Program-made: the position numbers and the translations under genes
In this document: one piece after another, positions 18,201 through 20,000 of the stretch
How positions within the stretch are numbered: the first letter of the stretch is position 1
Layout of the letters: the number at the start of each line of letters is the position of its first letter
Assembly (NCBI RefSeq): GCF_001186125.1
Contig: NW_014040229.1
Span: 1-20,000, forward strand
Direction of reading: 5' to 3'
Source: Sphaeroforma arctica JP610
Lineage: Eukaryota; Opisthokonta; Ichthyosporea; Ichthyophonida
DNA: 20,000 nucleotides
Notes under the pieces: generated by a model
What the model was told of the DNA's origin: nothing
Seen by the model: only the letters and a program-made list of their open reading frames with translations
Databases searched by the model: none

Positions 18201-19974
18201 GCGCTCTCTGATTTAGGGATATAGGTCAAGACGATATGGAGGGTTGTAGATTTGATATAATTATGTAAGGTTGACATCTCTGTAGTTGAAGCAAATAGAG
18301 TTCGTGCCCACATTTCTGATTGCGTTTACATCATCTTGGGGTAGCTCGATGGAGACCATAGAGGGAAAGAATAGACGGATGTTGTTTCCAGTTGGAGAAC
18401 CAGGATATGATACTTGCAAGCAAAGAGCAATGATGGGTGACTTGCACAGAGAATTTGATACTTTACGTGGGTATCTTTAACCATACTTGTAAGTGAAAGC
18501 ATTGTCAGGAAGCAAAATCGAAATCGGGACACTGTCGGCAGTGATAATACAAAGACTATGAGATGAAGTCTTGTACAACACGTACCTGCAAATATCTGGC
18601 GCACTTCGATATCATCCTTGACTAGTGTGGGTGGCATACGATTCTCAATGTTTTCCATATCGGCTATGCCTTCAGACAGCGACGGGATGGACACCTAAAG
18701 GAATGGCCATCGAAATAATTTAGAATAGTCAATGTTTGCACGAATTTTCGGGTTCTACAAACCACAGATCACATCAAATCCTTACACACAAACTGTAGAT
18801 ATAAGAATACTACATCTTTTCTCGTCGCGAAGAATACGTATGTGATAACGCGCTCGAACACCGATGATCTCCGTACTTCATCACGTCACATATACACATC
18901 AAAGTATAAAATCCTAAAAAGGGGTTGGTCAAGCATAGCGTAGATTCACATACCTCTCTGTGCGTGATCACGGAACCATCCCTCAAATCACATGTAACAA
19001 CAACCTCTGGAGTCGATGGAGACGACAAACCCAAGCGCAAACAATGTGTGTTGTATGTCTGATTCGCACCTGGAATCAACGTGCACGCCGAGGATGGTAG
19101 CTTGGCTGTACGTAGTTCCCTGTGGTGCGGGTGTGGTTATACACGTTAATTCTTTGTTGCACAATTCCTCGTCACGAACAGATCACCCCATTATTTCTAT
19201 ATTTATGTCGAAAAATTGAGTTCACGAGCACAGATAGGTATTCCGTGGGCTGGTTCGACCGTGCGCGGCTCGCACTCGCTTTTTGTGGAATAAAATCTAG
19301 TATATGTACACTGGCGTACCCCAGGGTATCTCAGATTAGTATACCCTTAGCGGAGCATCCCAAAGTGGATGTAAAACGGCTTTCGAGAAGGTAAGTGTGA
19401 GGGACTCACCTTATTCGTGCGAGAGAAATGTAACGATTTAAATAATGCCGGACGGGATTCAAATTGTTGGAATTGAACTCGCGGACTCAAAGCAAAGCTA
19501 GTGATTGTTAATTAGTACCGAGATAAAAATGGGAGTCGTTCGTATCTGTCATATCCTCGAATATAACTAGTGCAGCTATATTCAAGTATGATATATGATA
19601 ATCCAGATCCAGAACAGACACAGGATGCTTACTGTTGAGTGATTGTTCACTTCAAAAGGTATCTGCAGTTTGTTAGCTATAGTTATTGGAGTACAACAAT
19701 CAAGTTTGCGTTGTAGCTCCTGGGCGAATCAACGATCAGCACTATATTGATGTTGTAACTTGGGATTATTCGATACCACCTAAACAGGCGCTTTGCCGCG
19801 AGTGCAACAGTGGTGAGTACCACACTGATAGAGAGACGTGCAAAAACTACCGACCACAATTCAACAAACTTACCGAGTATTCAAATCCATGATGGTCATT
19901 TTCGGCGCCCCATATTTGTCTCGCATATACATCACACAGTAGTCCGCATAGATGTCCATGTCCACTATAGGTTC
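15242..19974 (-). CDS. OPB: Oligopeptidase B, C-terminal 453 aa, partial (8 exons)
   Basis: Serine peptidase of family S9A that cleaves small peptides after Arg or Lys, normally in the cytosol. Exons in transcript order: 19974-19874, 19119-18954, 18694-18586, 18207-18013, 17778-17680, 17063-16954, 16314-16137, 15645-15242. All introns are GT-AG, all phases close, and TAA is at 15244-15242. The upstream third (end of the beta-propeller) has DMDIYADYCVMY and LIPGANQTYNTHCLRL. The hydrolase part has DGTAVPMTLI, PLIVQGYGAYG, HVRGGGEHGKRW, the nucleophile in RGSSAGGLL (Ser237 of the fragment), VPFTDVLTAMLDD, HEYDEWGDP, catalytic Asp324 in KDNRVPYW and His410 in DAGHFG. Family proteins have about 700 residues, so roughly 250 N-terminal residues lie beyond base 20000. 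Prolyl oligopeptidase itself is less likely because RGGGE, EWGDP and VPFTDVL are oligopeptidase B features. It converges on the mosaic-protein gene. Confidence 0.93.
15392..15574 (-). other. About 50-residue insertion between catalytic Asp and His of oligopeptidase B
   Basis: Between AKLRHLR and LLQTDWDAGH lies a polar Ser/Gly/Asp/Glu-rich stretch with SRLNPIPGDSTK, SGETEHCASDY and KDEYCRSSTC. The catalytic Asp-His spacing is 86 residues here; in bacterial oligopeptidase B it is about 35 (Asp617-His652 in E. coli, from memory). The frame is open throughout. Candidate GT donors (phase 1) and AG acceptors (phases 0 and 2) in it do not match, so it does not look like a hidden intron. It contains three extra Cys. 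Confidence 0.75.
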
Positions 19975-20000
19975 CTGGGTCAGCGTGTTTCAAGCAGATA

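Noticed and set aside
19640-19730. Possible oligopeptidase B exon with KLQIPFEVNN on the minus strand
   Set aside because: Neither splice phase fits its neighbours, while 19119-18954 joins 19974-19874 perfectly and contains the expected LPSSACTLIPGANQ segment.

Overview
This window is eukaryotic nuclear DNA. Both recognisable genes are cut into many short exons by GT-AG introns (73 to about 804 bp), every exon-exon phase closes, and the gene-poor flanks are full of simple repeats and decayed mobile DNA. No organism-specific marker is present. Metazoan-type extracellular modules (PA14, VWD, EGF), an oligopeptidase B and intron-dense genes would suit a unicellular holozoan such as an ichthyosporean, but this is a guess from architecture.

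Layout: (1) 1-6413 has no gene I can support. It holds a large TA/CA microsatellite (140-550), a diverged tandem repeat of about 118 bp (2145-2435), runs of short CTCACAGT-type and GGGCTCA repeats, a direct-repeat pair 527 bp apart, and the broken C-terminal part of a pogo/Tigger-like DNA transposon (4408-5107, minus strand). (2) 6414-13617, plus strand, is a complete 13-exon gene for a secreted 829-residue mosaic protein: signal peptide, PA14, a small beta-sandwich-like segment, VWD, a Pro/Thr linker, a Cys-rich segment, two EGF modules and a weak Kazal-like C-terminus. (3) 13618-15241 is the 1.6 kb spacer between two convergent genes. It carries a polyadenylation signal for each gene and a tRNA-derived, SINE-like sequence with an inverted partner. 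(4) 15242-19974, minus strand, is the C-terminal 453 residues (eight exons) of oligopeptidase B, an S9A prolyl-oligopeptidase-family serine peptidase. All three catalytic residues are present, and there is an unusual insertion of about 50 residues between the Asp and the His. Its 5' part lies beyond base 20000.

The two genes converge tail to tail. Nothing in the sequence links their functions: one product is predicted to be secreted or extracellular, the other is normally a cytosolic processing peptidase. I found no wholly new genetic system. The most distinctive items are the domain order of the secreted mosaic protein and the active-site-region insertion in the oligopeptidase B.
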